A stretch of DNA of 64,000 nucleotides. Source: Topomyia yanbarensis. Taxonomy: Eukaryota; Arthropoda; Insecta; Diptera; Culicidae. The notes beneath the pieces were generated by a model. The model saw nothing but the letters and a program-made list of their open reading frames with translations, was not told the origin of the DNA and searched no databases. The translations under genes were made by a program, and so were the position numbers. Shown piece by piece: positions 44,221 through 56,856 of this stretch. The stretch covers positions 309,659,115 to 309,723,114 of the forward strand of contig NC_080672.1 in assembly GCF_030247195.1 (NCBI RefSeq), written 5' to 3'. Each line of letters opens with the position of its first letter. The first letter of the stretch is position 1.

Positions 44221-46420
44221 TGAGTAAAGCCATGTCAAGTGATCCTCGAATTTTTCGCAAAATCACCGATTTTCATGAGATATATTTTATTGTATAGGGA
44301 TTATGGTAAATAGCTTGTGGTATAAATATTTCGTTAAAACTCCTTTTTTCCTTTGAGATATTAACCCTTAAACTTTATTGCATGATAAAATTGTAAAATT
44401 TATATCTCAAAACCTACTGAAGATAATTGAATGAATTTTTGTACACTTATGGAATGATATTTACACTATCTCATAAAAATAATTTTACAATATAATTATG
44501 TGAATAACGGTACTTTGCATCTACTTAAAAATTTCAATTGTATTTTTTCTTGTGTTCTTCACGCTAAAAAATTTCAAAAGGTATGTCAAATTATGCGTCA
44601 ATCTCTCACCTTCAATAATCTGTATTGATAATTTTTCATTTTTGTTTTTATCGAGAGTTATTGATGATTTTGTAACGGTGCGTACCTTCAACGCACGGCC
44701 CACTTTGATGCAGCCCGGTGGAACTTACACATTGGCAACGCCGCATGTCCCAACGTCCTACTGCGCATCGCGTAGGAAACGTGCATCGCATGACTAAATG
44801 AAACCACATCTCTAGATTGGTGCAAAAGAACAAACTTTTATATACGGATTATCAAAGGTTAATGTTTTCTGGATATTTTGAGATACTTTTAGATTTTTTT
44901 TGACCGAAGTGCACAACAAAAACAATTTTGTTTAATGAATACTTTTTTATTATAATTTAACGTTACTAGGAATTAAACTGTATCGCAAAGAACCGAAACA
45001 TAACTTATATAATACGCTTATGTTATTGCCATCTTCGAAGACACTTTTGTTATGGCATTTTCGTTTTTGACAGTGTACACCAGTATTCTCGGGGCTATAC
45101 TCATTTAAACTTCAGTCTATCTCTTTTGTTTCACTATACCGGTGTATACCAGGTTAAAAACGAAAACGTTATTAGTCGATGTTTCATCCAAATTCATTAC
45201 TAGTCTACAACATTATACAGGAAAATGGAACATTTTATAAAAACAGCATTTTACTTCGCTTGTTTATGTCCACTGAGTGATCTTACTTATAAACAACGAA
45301 GTGTCTTGCGAAAAAAATTACTTTGAATCTGTTTTTCAATCGCATTGGCGTGTTTTCTTTATCGCTATTGCTTCTGTCAATTCTGTTAATTAGTGGTGCT
45401 CCAAGTTCTAGTAAGATATTATTTAGTTCATCAAATTTCAGTAAATCATCAACGATTTATAATTCAAAATCTTCATTAGTTTTTTAACGAAATACAGTAT
45501 TCGGTTGGTCGAACCATATTTATAACATACAAATAAACGAATGTTTTTTGAGCAAATATACTGTGCTAACACCTAGACAGAACCAACTGACGATAAAAAG
45601 TGGTAAAATATGTCAATTTGCAAAAAAGTCATATACATGCAGATTCGAATATGCCCATTGCTCAAGTTTGCACAGCAACTGCCAACATCCGAGCGCGCCG
45701 GTTTGAGAGTTTGAATGACAGAAAATTAAATAATTCCTGACAAATATAACACTAAAAACCATGCAAATTACTCGGACTATGTTCACCTTTAAACATTCGC
45801 ACAAAAAAGCTTATCTGTTTGCTCTAATATCGAAGATGGCAATTTTGGACATAAGATACGCTCTGCCAAAGCGATACGCAGTTGGACGTTGCTACATGCG
45901 GCGTTGCCAATATGTAAGTTCTAGCGGGCTGCATCAAGTGGGCCGTGCGGTGAATGTACGCACCGTTACAAAATCATCCATAACTCTCGATAGAAACAAA
46001 AATGAAAAATTATCAAAACAGATTATTGAAGGTGAGAGATTGACGCGTAATTTGACATACCTTTTGAAATTTTTTAGCGTGAAGAACACAAGAAAAAATA
46101 CAATTGAAATTTTTAAGTAGATGCAAAGTACCGTTATTCACATAATTATATCGTAAAATTATTTTTATGAGATAGTGTAAATATCATTCCATAAGTGTAC
46201 AAAAATTCATTCAATTATCTTCAGTAGGTTTTGAGATATAAAATTTACAATTTTATCATGCAATAAAGTTTAAGGGTTAATATGTCAAAGGAAAAAAGGA
46301 GTTTTAACGAAATATTTATACCAAAAGCTATTTACCATAATCCCTATACAATAAAACATATCTCATGAAAATCGGTGATTTTGCGAAAAATTCGAGGATC
46401 ACTTGACATGGCTTTACTCA
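44221..46420. mobile_element. Palindromic TA-flanked element, ~570-bp arms
   Basis: The left arm (44221 to about 44790) and right arm (about 45845 to 46420) are reverse complements with few mismatches. The element starts TGAGTAAAGCCATGTCAAG. TA lies outside both ends (44219-44220 and 46421-46422). The 1-kb centre has no transposase. Each arm keeps the same 60-codon open frame reading inward from the arm tips (44521-44703 minus; 45941-46120 plus), with the core RTVTKSSITLD and the end KNTRKNTIEIFK. The duplicate frame is a by-product of the arm duplication unless shown otherwise. Confidence 0.75.
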
Positions 46421-46422
46421 TA

Positions 46423-48649
46423 TAGTTTTGCTGTATAAAATACAATAATTGAGCAATTGTTTTGAAATTGAAATTCGGCCCTTTTGAAAAGTTGCTCTTG
46501 AGTCAAAAAAAATCTTATTGCTTGCGGTAAATGTTTAGTTTTCCCTGCCGGTGAAACATGTAAAGTTTCATCGGAATCTAAGTTAGTCAGTCACGATTTT
46601 AATGATTTGCGGACGGACGGATCTTAGTGGAATTCTTCTACTGTTGAATACGTTTTTTGCTCTTAATCCATAGTATTCAAAAGAGAAAAGTTTTCTCTTT
46701 CATTAACTGCTGTGAACTCTGTTCGCTCACTAACAGTTTGTCCAAAATTTTCGCTCGAAGAAAATTTCTGGCTTTTACGCCGTAATCAATTGTTTGTCAA
46801 GATTTCAACCCATTACCGGCCCATTCTTGTGTTGGATACTATTGAGTTCTTGTCGACCAGTCTCACGAATACCAGGGCAGCTTACTGGTTGAAAACAATC
46901 CCATTTACCTTTGACGTTTTTGTTTACTATTTTCCACCAGCTAGTGAAGTAGTATTTGTGTCATGTAACGTGTACGTACATGAGCCGTAGAAAAGTCTAT
47001 TTTGCATTTCTTGATTAAAACACAAATATGGCAGCACTGCGCTACCATCCTGCATTGACAGCGATGAACATTGGAACGGCAACAAAATGTAAAATGAAGC
47101 ACCAACCAAGTTGTGTCAGTCACGGCGCGGGATGGGCAGGAGAGTCGACGGCTCTACTACGCGGTGCGAAACTCTTTCTCGTTGAGATGGTAAAGGTTGT
47201 GTGAATCTGATGCCGATGAGGCACGGTTTGCACGGTCGTATCGTGATCGATTTTCGAGGTTGCTAGGCTACGCTCTAATTTACAATTTCATCCATCAGTG
47301 CATCGGTATAGCCGAGGCTGCCTAGTATGTCACTCTCGGTCACTGCCGTGCCTCACCCCGGTACGGCGAAGGGCGGGGGGGGGGGGGGGGGGGATGAGGT
47401 TTTGAAAAGGGGCAATATCCGTAAGGGTTTTAACACTTGCTACTATTTATAGTTTCACATGTCGGTAGCGGTGATTTTCTAGCATGTTGGCTTATTTGCT
47501 CGGTCTCCATTTTTTGTGCTCAGGTAATAATGACCAACAAATTTTAAACAGTTATTGATCTATCGGGCGTTGTGCAACATCTGCAAAATCTGTGAAATTT
47601 CAAAATCTGTTTCCAATTTTTGTTTGTATTTACCGAAAGCGACATTCAGATTCAACGCCTCCCTCATTCATTATCTTTCCAACTAACTTAAATTTCATGC
47701 AAAATCGAATGCTTGAGTGCAGAGTGCTTCACCAACCAAAGCATTCATTTGTTTTTATGTGGACAGTTTGAAAGCAGAAATTGGCATCTTTTACATTTTC
47801 GAGCGTAAGTGAATTGCGTAATCTATGTTTGGTGCACTTTTGTTCAATAATTCCTCTCAAAGCTAGCATAGAAACAAAATTCAGTTTGCTCCTGAAACCG
47901 AACATATCCGAACCTGAATGCGCTGAGTCGGGCGAACGAATGACGACGGAAACGAACCAAAAATTTCATTCAACACCTCGGGCATGACTTGATTTTCGTT
48001 TCACTTCTAAGTTCACACGGGGATGTCCATATTTTTAAGCTCTGCTCTCGTAGAAACATTTTATCTATTGATATTGTGGGGATTCTTCAGAAAAAACTGT
48101 GAGTAGCGCCAAACAAATTTCTTGGCTTAATTACGAATCTAATTCGTTAATAGCATATATTTGCTAGAAATATTTTTCTTAGGGAAGAGCATTTTGAAAA
48201 AAAAATCAATTTTGCCAGATCGATCCTTTTAATATAAAAAATCGATGTTGTCACACGTCGATCTTTAAAGATCGGATGAAAGAATATACGAAAATTTTGT
48301 TCAGTGAACAAAAATGAAATCGTGCAACTAACGAAACATTCGGTAAAAGTTGGTCGCCCTATTGACTGTCAGTTTCTGTACGAGCGGTTTTTTCATAACG
48401 TTTTATTTGAGTGTTTTCGTTGCCCTTTCCCGTTCAATTTCAAGCCAGTTATTCATCGAATGATCTTCCTGTTTAGTGATGTGTCAGTTAACTAAATTAG
48501 TGTGTGAAACTGTAGGAAAAATAGTGATTTTTTTCCTAATTGTGATACAATGTCGTATATACAGGTCTGGCGAAGATGGCACTTTGGTATTCGTAAGATG
48601 AATCATACATGAGTGGTGTGAGTGATCACAGTATAAATCGACTTGCTTT
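46423..48649. other. No gene recognised; long G run
   Basis: No family was assigned. A run of 19 G lies at 47375-47393, a likely spot for assembly or sequencing length error. Composition at 47110-47390 is more GC-rich than around it, but I found no motif. Confidence 0.35.
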
Positions 48650-48698
48650 CGTCATAGCGGTCGTTCCGCTCCTATTGAATCGTGTGACCGCTATGACG
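48650..48698. repeat. 13-bp hairpin upstream of the CR1-like LINE
   Basis: cgtcatagcggtc (48650-48662) and its exact reverse complement (48686-48698), with a 23-base loop. It lies about 200 bases before ORF1 and may belong to the LINE 5' UTR. Confidence 0.7.
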
Positions 48699-48904
48699 TC
48701 GACCCGTTGTGCTTCTGGATTGTTTACACATTTTTGGTTGTCAACACTAGCAAATCGTGTGTTCTGCCACACCTATATATACCTCATTGATTGTGATAGT
48801 ATTGTATACATCACTTTGTAAATTGGCCCACGAAATTATTTTCCATACATTCCACTTATCGCTTGCAGCGCCATCTGAATCTCATTCACTGAAGTATCTG
48901 AAGT

Positions 48905-49534
48905 TTGAATTTGACGACTGCGATTTTTTCCATCGAGATAATAGTTTCATATTCATTCGTACCCGGAGCAAAGCGAAATGGAAAAAAGCAATGTGGACAA
49001 TGTAAGTCCGATATCGACGATCATGAGCCGATACGGTGTAGATTTTGCTGGACCTTTTATCATATCAACCAGCAGTGCTGTGGTTTCAACACTCGCGGGT
49101 GCAAGGAAGCATTCGCTCAGGGCAAAGCGACGTTTATATGTCCTACTTGCAGAGACGAACCGAAAGGACGTAGCATTCGCTCCTATATTGCGGACTCTCA
49201 ACAATGCTCACAATCACCAAATTCGAAACAATCTGATATGCCAGCCCAGCTTCAGCAGCTTTCGATTGTCGTTTCGGGTTTGAGCAAGAAAATCGATAAT
49301 CTTTTGTCGAATGTACCACAAGCGGTCTCATCTCTCGATAGCTCCAATCCCCGAGCATGCAGGCTATTGTCGATCGGGGAACGAGGTCAGTTGAATTGGG
49401 CCGACTTGTCCGTTCCATCTATCATATCAGCGACAGTACCAAGGAAGTTTTGGTTATCCTTGTCTGGTCTAAACCCCTTGACCAGTGATGGCGATGTGCA
49501 GAAAATCGTATCCAGGTGCCTATTTACAATATAA
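48905..49534 (+). pseudogene. LINE ORF1 with PHD-like zinc finger
   Basis: A 209-codon frame contains Cys/His pairs in PHD-like spacing (QCGQCKSDIDDHEPIRCRFC; FYHINQQCCGF; FICPTCRDE), then a Gln/Ser linker and a helix-like segment (LSIVVSGLSKKIDNLL). PHD-bearing ORF1 proteins are known in CR1-clade LINEs of mosquitoes, and the endonuclease follows downstream. The natural start may be just before AKRNGKKQCGQC, since the first 20 codons are unlike the rest. The frame breaks near 49530 and a second piece (49598-49948) continues the tail. Not functional. Confidence 0.65.
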
Positions 49535-49934
49535 CCCGCAGATGTTGTCCGTCTAGATCCCAAGAGACAATATGTTTCTCGTATGTAACTTTATGCGTTG
49601 TATCGTGGACGGTGGGAGCTCGCCAGAGGAGAGTATTTCAGTAATGTTTTTGTCCCTCCTGCACTCAATAACAGTCTGTTGCAGCATAACGATTGCGTAG
49701 GTGAAGGTGTTTATCACATCGTGTGTGGTCATCTCAACAGGCCTACCACTATCGGGGTTGGAGGAAGTGTTTCATCGCCATCATATCCTGCTCATATCGA
49801 TCATCCATCGTTCACGAATCGCCTTTCAGCTGATGATGACAATAGAAGTGATAAATCGACAAACGAGTCCGCTCCAGCACTGACGGCTCCTGCTGCACCT
49901 GCTCCCCAACCGGACACACATCACAACCAGTTTC

Positions 49935-50947
49935 TCTCTGTGTACTAACTATCAGAAACGTGAGGGATATGAGAACGAAAACATAAGATTTTTCGCTGGC
50001 AATCTCCTCCAGTGACTACGACGTCATTGTTCTGACCGAGACGTGGCTGCGCGATGATGTATTCAATTCAGAACTTTCGAAGGACTATGTAATATACTGA
50101 TGTGATCGCAACCTAGCATTTGGCCATCTGCGCCGTGGTGGAGACGTTCTCATAGCGTTGAAGAACTACCTTGCAGGTTCTCTGCTGAGTTTATGCGGAG
50201 TTGAAAATTTGGAGCAAATCGCAGTCCGTATTACTCTTCCGCATCAGTCTGTCTTCATTTGCTGTGTATACCTGAGGCCAAATAGTGACCCAGAGTTATA
50301 CAAAGCGCACGCCAATTCCGTTTATAATATTTTGGATAAAGCCAGTAACTCCGACAGTGTTCTCATCATCGGTGATTACAATCTTCCTCGTCTTCAGTGG
50401 TCGCTTGACAGTGATTTGAAATGCTATTTACTCCTTAACGCCTCGTCAGAACAAGAATAAGCTGTCACGGACTCTATGATTGCCACCGGTTTGTACCAAA
50501 TCTGCTCACTTACGAACGTGAACGGAAGGATACTCGATATTGCGTTCATAAACAACATCGATGTAGCTGAGTTGCTTGAACCTCCGAGCGCTTTACCGAA
50601 AATCGATCCTCACCACAAACCATTTGTGCGGCAGTTGGATGTAGTCATTTCAGTCAATTGCCGACCTTAACTTTGATTTTAATCGTTGTAACCTTGACGA
50701 AATCTCCGCATTGATTGCTGCTGTCGACTGGAGTAACTTAATGTGCTGCAACGAGCTAGACGAGGTTGTCGCGATTTTCTTCAGCGTTATCTATGGAATA
50801 CTCCGCCACAATGTTCCAGTGAAACGCAGCAAGAACAAGACGGACCACAAGCACCCGTGGTGGAACGCTGAAATTCGTCGCTTACGAAACACTCTACAAA
50901 ACGTCGCAAACGATATTTCCGCCATAAATTCGACGCTAACAAAATAA
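49935..50947 (+). pseudogene. LINE endonuclease domain, many stops
   Basis: Starting just after the ORF1 tail, one can read YYQNVRGMRTKT-like sequence and the endonuclease blocks VLTETWLRDDVF, RRGGGVLIALKNYL-like, FICCVYLRPNSD and the catalytic IIGDYNLP (50370), then DHKHPWWNAEIRRLR (50840). These are in the order of CR1/Jockey apurinic endonucleases. The reading frame changes repeatedly and includes in-frame stops. Confidence 0.7.
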
Positions 50948-50999
50948 CACTTCATCAAACCAAGCAGTAGTATAAAACCGCCAGGAACAACGCTTTTCG

Positions 51000-52045
51000 C
51001 GAGTACATTAATCGAATGCAAAGTGACCACCCAGCAACGTTTTGGTCCTTCGTGAATAGCAGAAAACGTTCTGGCAGTACACCAACTGACACTTTTTAGG
51101 AAACAGCTCATCCTCCTCCCCAGCTGAGGCTGTGGATCTATTCGCTGATTTCTTTCGTGATGTGTTCAACAGCGACTGCATTGCCCTTTCGGAAGAGTAT
51201 TTCGCAACGCTGCCATCGTACAACATAAATCTACCTCGCCTGGTTACTGGTGAGGCCGACGTCTTGAAAGCTCTGGCTGTCGTTGATACGTCAAAAGGAT
51301 TTGGTCCGGATCGCCCATCGCCCTTCTTGATAAAATGCTGCGCCCAAGCGCTAACTCTTCCGGTGTGATTCATCTTCAATCGTTCGCTAACTGAAGGAAT
51401 TTTTCCTGCCGCATGGAAAGAAGCAGCCATCGTTCCTATGCATAAAGCTGAAAACATTCACAACGTCGCGAACTAAAGAGGTATCTCACTACTAACCTGA
51501 CTTGCTAAAGTCCTCTAAAAGTTAGTCTACAATGTTATGTATGCTGCTGCTTCCCACTAAATCATTACATCTAATCTAATGGCTTATATTTCTGTGTCGT
51601 TTCCTGGTATCGAGAATCGCCAGCAGGTGGATTGAATTTATATCGACTTTTCAAAGACTTTTGACAAAGTACCTCACAACATCGCAATCCGGAAACTACA
51701 GCGGCTAGGATTTCCAGCATGACTGACTAATTGGTTGCAGTGATATCTCTCTGATCGGTCCGCATTAATTTGGATAAATAACACGCAGTGACACATGTTT
51801 AATGTACCCAGTGGCGTCCCGCAATGCAGTCATCTAGGTCCACTCATTTTTATCTTATTCATTAATGATCTCCGCAGTCGTATCAAGATTGGAAAACTGA
51901 TGTTCTCTGTTGATTTTAAAGTTTTCCGTAACATAGTTACGGTACTCGACTCTATATAGTGTTTCAAGAAGACTTCTGCATTGGTACAAGAGTGGTGTAT
52001 GAGTAACGGCATGGAATTTAACGTTAAAAATGCAATGTCGACAGC
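51000..52045 (+). pseudogene. LINE reverse transcriptase domain, truncated
   Basis: Order of motifs: FADFFRDVFNSD (51140), DTSKGFGPDRPSPFLIKCC (51285), IFPAAWKEAAIVPMHKAEN (51400), IYIDFSKTFDKVPHNIA (51630), SGVPQCSHLGPLIFILFIND (51815), FSVDFKVF in place of the FADDxKxF active site (51905), and WCMSNGMEFNVK (51995). At about 52045 the LINE stops and unrelated sequence begins, so the thumb and 3' end are lost. Numerous stops show it is older than the 32-34 kb copy. Confidence 0.7.
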
Positions 52046-52259
52046 CCACCGCTTCTGGGGGGACCACCACCCGAAGATTACCACATTATTAGTCCAAACT
52101 TTGATTACGCATATTTCGGGCACAGATTCAAAAGTCGTGAAGGTTGGCGAAACGAACCGATCGCCGTCAATACCCGCTTGGCGTGGACGATTTACTGCAA
52201 TTGTAACGATAACGGAGATGCCGGCGAATACGTGAACTTTCACGGTGTGGGATGATGTG

Positions 52260-53195
52260 AGTTTAGGCTGTAAAATGATAATGAGCTTCACGAAGCGATG
52301 AAATCTTACTTCACGCTGGATAGCATGGGAGTCATCAAACCAAACAAGTTGCTTCTTTCTCAGGACGATCTACGGGATAGGTCATTGAATGAATCCTGTT
52401 ATGAGACCGCAAGAATACTATACTTTTCTGAGTAGCACGGCTTTTGTTTTCTGGTAGGTCAACAACTTGCAGCACTCTACGAGACAAGATCATCCTGTCG
52501 CTGGTGCAACAAGAGCTAGCTAAGGCGGAGGACTACTTGTTCCGTCAAGCGCAGTCGACGAGATCACCGTGCTAGCCGAAAATCACTCTGCGAGAGATAA
52601 GTAGACGAAGATGATTAAGAACAATCCACTGTTCCATTGCGCCTTCCTAGACAAGAATGCAATTGCTCGTGTCCATGGTCGAACAAAAGTCGGTACGTTT
52701 TCCGAACGCGATTTTGTTGAACTCCTCATTCTCCTTCGTCACATTGGCATCCAACAGATGATTCACGAACGTTTCAACCACCAAAGCCATTCCACAATCA
52801 GAAACGAAGTTCTACAACGCTACCGTATTCCTCGTTTGCAAGCCACCTACCGTGAAATCCGCAGAGTGCCAGTTCGGAAAAATGGCTAGCGAATTTACTT
52901 CAAGTTGCACCCAGTAGTGTACCTTCAATTTGTCGTGTTCGCTTCACTTAGTACAATCTGACCAGCAGCGTGACGTTAAATTCAACCCTCCGGAAGTCGC
53001 GTTTATGACCCACTGAACGAGTATCCGCTGGTGCCCTAAGACGATTTCGCTAGATTTTCAGAGCAGCGTGCACTCAGTGCACTAGCGCGACTTCCGGAAG
53101 GTTAAGCAAGCTGCAATCTAGTAGACTACCTACCGCCGAACTGCATCAGAACGCGTTGATCGCGGTAGAAAACATTGTCAACTCATGACCACTGA
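52260..53195 (+). pseudogene. BEL/Pao polyprotein fragment (RT front and integrase zinc region)
   Basis: It begins with EAMKSYFTLDSMGVIKPNKL, as in the stretch before BEL/Pao reverse transcriptase. It passes over a large deletion to QQELAKAEDYLFRQAQS (about 52505), and then a 92-codon frame (52611-52889) with ARVHGRTKVGTF, HERFNHQSHSTIRNEVLQ and RYRIPRLQATYREIRR. This last piece matches the H2C2 zinc-binding region in front of the BEL/Pao integrase. The core integrase is absent or unreadable. It joins the C-terminal segment in the following tandem repeat. Confidence 0.65.
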
Positions 53196-53710
53196 CCAAC
53201 ATTTCCCTGAATAAAGACGAATCACCTGTGCTTTTTTGTTAGGATAAGTAAACGGTCTGAGGTCGTGGGCTCACTTCGATGACAGTCCGGGACATAGAAG
53301 GAACTGTCGAACTCAATTACAGATCACGGCGAACTTATTCTGAAAGCAGTGGATCCGTAACTATCTACACAAGATCACACGCAGAACCAAGTGGTTTACT
53401 CCAGCAAAACCGATTGCTATCGGCGGAAATGTAGTAATCGTCGACCCACAGATTGACCGAAACTGCTGGTCTATGGGTAAGGTTATTGCAACGCAACAAA
53501 CTCCCAACGTACGTGTACGGCGCGCCAGTTTACAGACAGCAACCAGTGGAGGCAATGAGCGGCCTGCAGTATCTTTAGCTGTGCTTGACGTATGCGCTGA
53601 CGGATAACTCATCGCGCATTCTGGAGGGGAGTTACTATTATAATTGGAGCTTAACCTAGTAGACTTAAAACTAGTTTGAGCTTAGAAATAGGATACAAAG
53701 TGAGTGTGTT
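53196..53710 (+). repeat. BEL/Pao C-terminus plus LTR start, tandem copy 1 (515 bp)
   Basis: The plus-strand frame reads ITRRTKWFTPAKPIAIGGN, VVIVDPQIDRNCWSMGKVIA and ERPAVSLAVLDVCADG before a stop near 53607. This is the usual C-terminal end of BEL/Pao polyproteins (the NCWPxGxV block). LTR-like sequence follows. The whole 515-base unit is repeated directly in copy 2. Confidence 0.85.
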
Positions 53711-54225
53711 CCAACATTTCCCTGAATAAAGACGAATCACCTGTGCTTTTTTGTTAGGATAAGTAAACGGTCTGAGGTCGTGGGCTCACTTCGATGACAG
53801 TCCGGGACATAGAAGGAACTGTCGAACTCAATTACAGATCACGGCGAACTTATTCTGAAAGCAGTGGATCCGTAACTATCTACACAAGATCACACGCAGA
53901 ACCAAGTGGTTTACTCCAGCAAAACCAATTGCTATCGGCGGAAATGTAGTAATCGTCGACCCACAGATTGACCGAAACTGCTGGTCTATGAGTAAGGTTA
54001 TTGCAACGCAACAAACTCCCAACGTACGTGTACGGCGCGCCAGTTTACAGACAGCAACCAGTGGAGGCAATGAGCGGCCTGCAGTATCTTTAGCTGTGCT
54101 TGACGTATGCGCTGACGGATAACTCATCGCGCATTCTGGAGGGGAGTTACTATTATAATTGGAGCTTAACCTAGTAGACTTAAAACTAGTTTGAGCTTAG
54201 AAATAGGATACAAAGTGAGTGTGTT
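53711..54225 (+). repeat. Tandem copy 2 of the 515-bp unit
   Basis: Nearly identical to copy 1; I see only two substitutions (near 53927 and 53992). The junction is exact, with ccaacatttccctg starting both units. The tandem duplication is therefore very recent, or it is an assembly artefact. LTR-like sequence with AATAAA near 54296 continues to about 54380. Confidence 0.85.
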
Positions 54226-54420
54226 CGTGTTCGTGTTAAGCAAACTATAAACACTGAGAACTGACATAAAAGTAAAGTTTTCAATATGTGTAAGAAATAA
54301 AACTATCGTTTTGAAAGTCCACTAGGAAGTAGCAACTTGCCGCTAGCCGGCGCTACGATCGGCCAGCAAACGCTGTAAGGGTGTTACGTGCAAACTTGGA
54401 TACAATGGTGATCCATCCAT

Positions 54421-56034
54421 GCGAACCTGTATGTGATGGTGATTTTCATCGTTATTTCATTAAAATGTGTACACACGTTTTTCAGGAAAGTTTGTTCTAG
54501 CTTGTATATCTGTTCTTTTTGCTATAAGCGATTGAACCATACAGTGTTGCTAGAGCAGTTTACATGAAGCAGGTAGTAGGTCCCTTGCTAGATGAGTTAA
54601 AACCATTCCTTCATAAACCAAAGAATCAATTAAACAATATTACTAGATGATTAATTTTTGGAAAATTGTGTCCAATTCACTCGAAAAAATTGATTTATTT
54701 GGGAAGATTAAAAAATATCTCTTTGATTTTGATCTGGAGTAGATGTTTTGATTCCACAAATTCAAAAAAGTGTGCGTGTGTTCATTTCGTTTATTTATTT
54801 TTATGTTATTCATGTCCATAGCTGACTCTCTTCATTTGCCGGCATATTTTTGGGCTAATCGTTCTTCATTGTTTCGGTGCAGTGCATGCATTCAGTTATT
54901 TTCAGTTCAAATTCAATTTCAGTTTCAAACTGAATTTTGTTTCTGTGCTGGTTCTGAGTGGGATTATCGAGTAAAAATGCATTAGATAAGATTACGTAGT
55001 TCATTTATGTCCCAAAGTTTAAAAGTGGTCACATTCTGCCTTCACAAATAACAAATAAATGCATTTGTTTGCGAATTAATTTATATTTCCTCTGCACTGA
55101 AGGCGATTCTGTGTGAAACTTCAGTAGGCTCGGCAGTGAATGAATGAAGGAGTCGTTCAACAGCAATTTTTTTTTAAAGAACTTTTACTCACTCGCCCAT
55201 CTCTAATTTTAAAGTTATAAATAGAAGTGCCGCCTGTTCGTTTGAATCATTCATCACTCGCCTTCCAAAGGTGGAACGTCATGACTATAATGTCTGGACG
55301 GTACAATAAGTGGTTAAACACCGTTAACCATGTTCGAATTCGCTCTCGTTTATTTGCTGTGTGCAAAGCTTATCACGCGCGCGATTTGAAACGAACGAGT
55401 ATAGACATGCTATCATAAGGATCGAGTCGTGAACACACGATGATTTGAAAAATTGAGTTGGTAGGGTGGGTTTGGATTGAGCTCAGCGACGTGTGTGCTG
55501 CTTGTTAGTTAGCGTTGGGAAAAAATAATTTATTTTTATGCTATGAAATTCTCAAGTCAAAATGCTTTCGGCGAGTTTGTAAGTACCTAGGGTAATGAAC
55601 CTATTGGCGCACATGTTTCATATTTTGGATACACGTTTTTATCACTAAGGCATCCGATAACATACTTCTGTAAGTATTTTTAAAGCACGGGCGGACTCTA
55701 CTGGGTTTGTGCTTATTTAAAGGCGGGGTTAGTTGGAGATTTTGGTGGGTGAGGAGATTGAGTTTGTTAGCAGTGACCAAGACTGGATTTTATTTTTATC
55801 ACTGGTTTGCAAGCATTAGTTTTTATACAGATCAAATTACTTAGGGCATATTCAGCAGTATGGGATTTAATATGGGAGAATAATATTGCAACAGAAACGG
55901 TCACATCCCCAGTAGACCGCTTTGATTTATTATTTCAAATAGTTTTATTTCGAATTTTGAAACTGATATGTGTTGCCGTTCGGTTTGTTGCTTTATTTAA
56001 AACACATTTAGATCTGTTTTGAATAAAGAGTATT
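54421..56034. other. No gene recognised
   Basis: AT-rich, no motif-bearing frame and no clear terminal repeats. Confidence 0.35.
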
Positions 56035-56042
56035 CAGCACAC

Positions 56043-56848
56043 CAGGCCCGTGCACAGAAATTTCTCAAGTTTTTATATGTTTTACGTTTCTTTCAAAGGA
56101 AACGCATAGAAATCCTCAAACTGGAGGGCCGAGTCAACTTAGCTCAACAACAACAACAACAACAACAACAAAGTAAAGTCGGATTGGTTTATAGTAGTTA
56201 AGCCTACCGACTAAACCTAAAGCTCTTGTATATCGCAATCCTCATCCATCCGGGGCAACTTTCGCGGTATATCTGACCGGTCGACCATAATGATTCACGT
56301 CACTTTACAACCACCTTCGTGGGGTTTCTTACCCTTCTTGGCGCTACTCGTCCCTATGTTTCTACTTGCTGGTGCTGAGAGTTCCTCGGCTGTGGTATTT
56401 CTCCCGATACCGATGCCTATTTTCGCGAGCCCTTTAGATGTCGGCCACTCCAACGGAGAGATTATCGCCAGTGAAATTTCTCAATACTGCGATATCTTCA
56501 TTTTCTCCGATTTCGTGTTGTTCCTGCTTAGCGATCCTCCCCTGACCGACTTTTCTGTGTAAATAGTCTACTCTCAAGTGTTGCTAATATCGAAACTTGC
56601 CGAAACGTGAGCCGATTCAGAGAAGCAGACCAACTTATTTCCCTTTCCAGCCATCTGTGCAAGGTTTCTTCCTGGGTTTCTTCAACGACTTGTTTTTAAA
56701 GTGACGGAACTTAAATGACATTTTATGTGTCATAACGGCTCGTAGTATTTTTTTCCAGAACACGAAGTTCTTAATCTTTTAAAAGTTATTTAAAACCTTC
56801 ACAGGAGGGGTTTGAGCCCACAAAAACCTCCACTTGCGCACGGGCCTG
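56043..56848. mobile_element. hAT-like element, 806 bp
   Basis: The ends caggcccgtgcacag (left) and tgcgcacgggcctg (right) are inverted. The 8-mers outside are cagcacac (56035-56042) and cagcacgc (56849-56856), differing at one position. This fits a hAT element. It contains a CAA microsatellite at 56145-56171 and a 90-codon plus frame (56290-56562) that is hydrophobic and of unknown nature; no transposase motif was seen. Confidence 0.7.
56145..56171 (+). repeat. CAA microsatellite, 9 units
   Basis: Nine perfect CAA units, followed by AGT. It would encode poly-Gln in a short plus-strand frame that I do not regard as a gene. Confidence 0.9.
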
Positions 56849-56856
56849 CAGCACGC

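Noticed and set aside
53361..54127. Pair of identical 83-codon minus frames
   Set aside because: Antisense of the duplicated BEL/Pao C-terminus.
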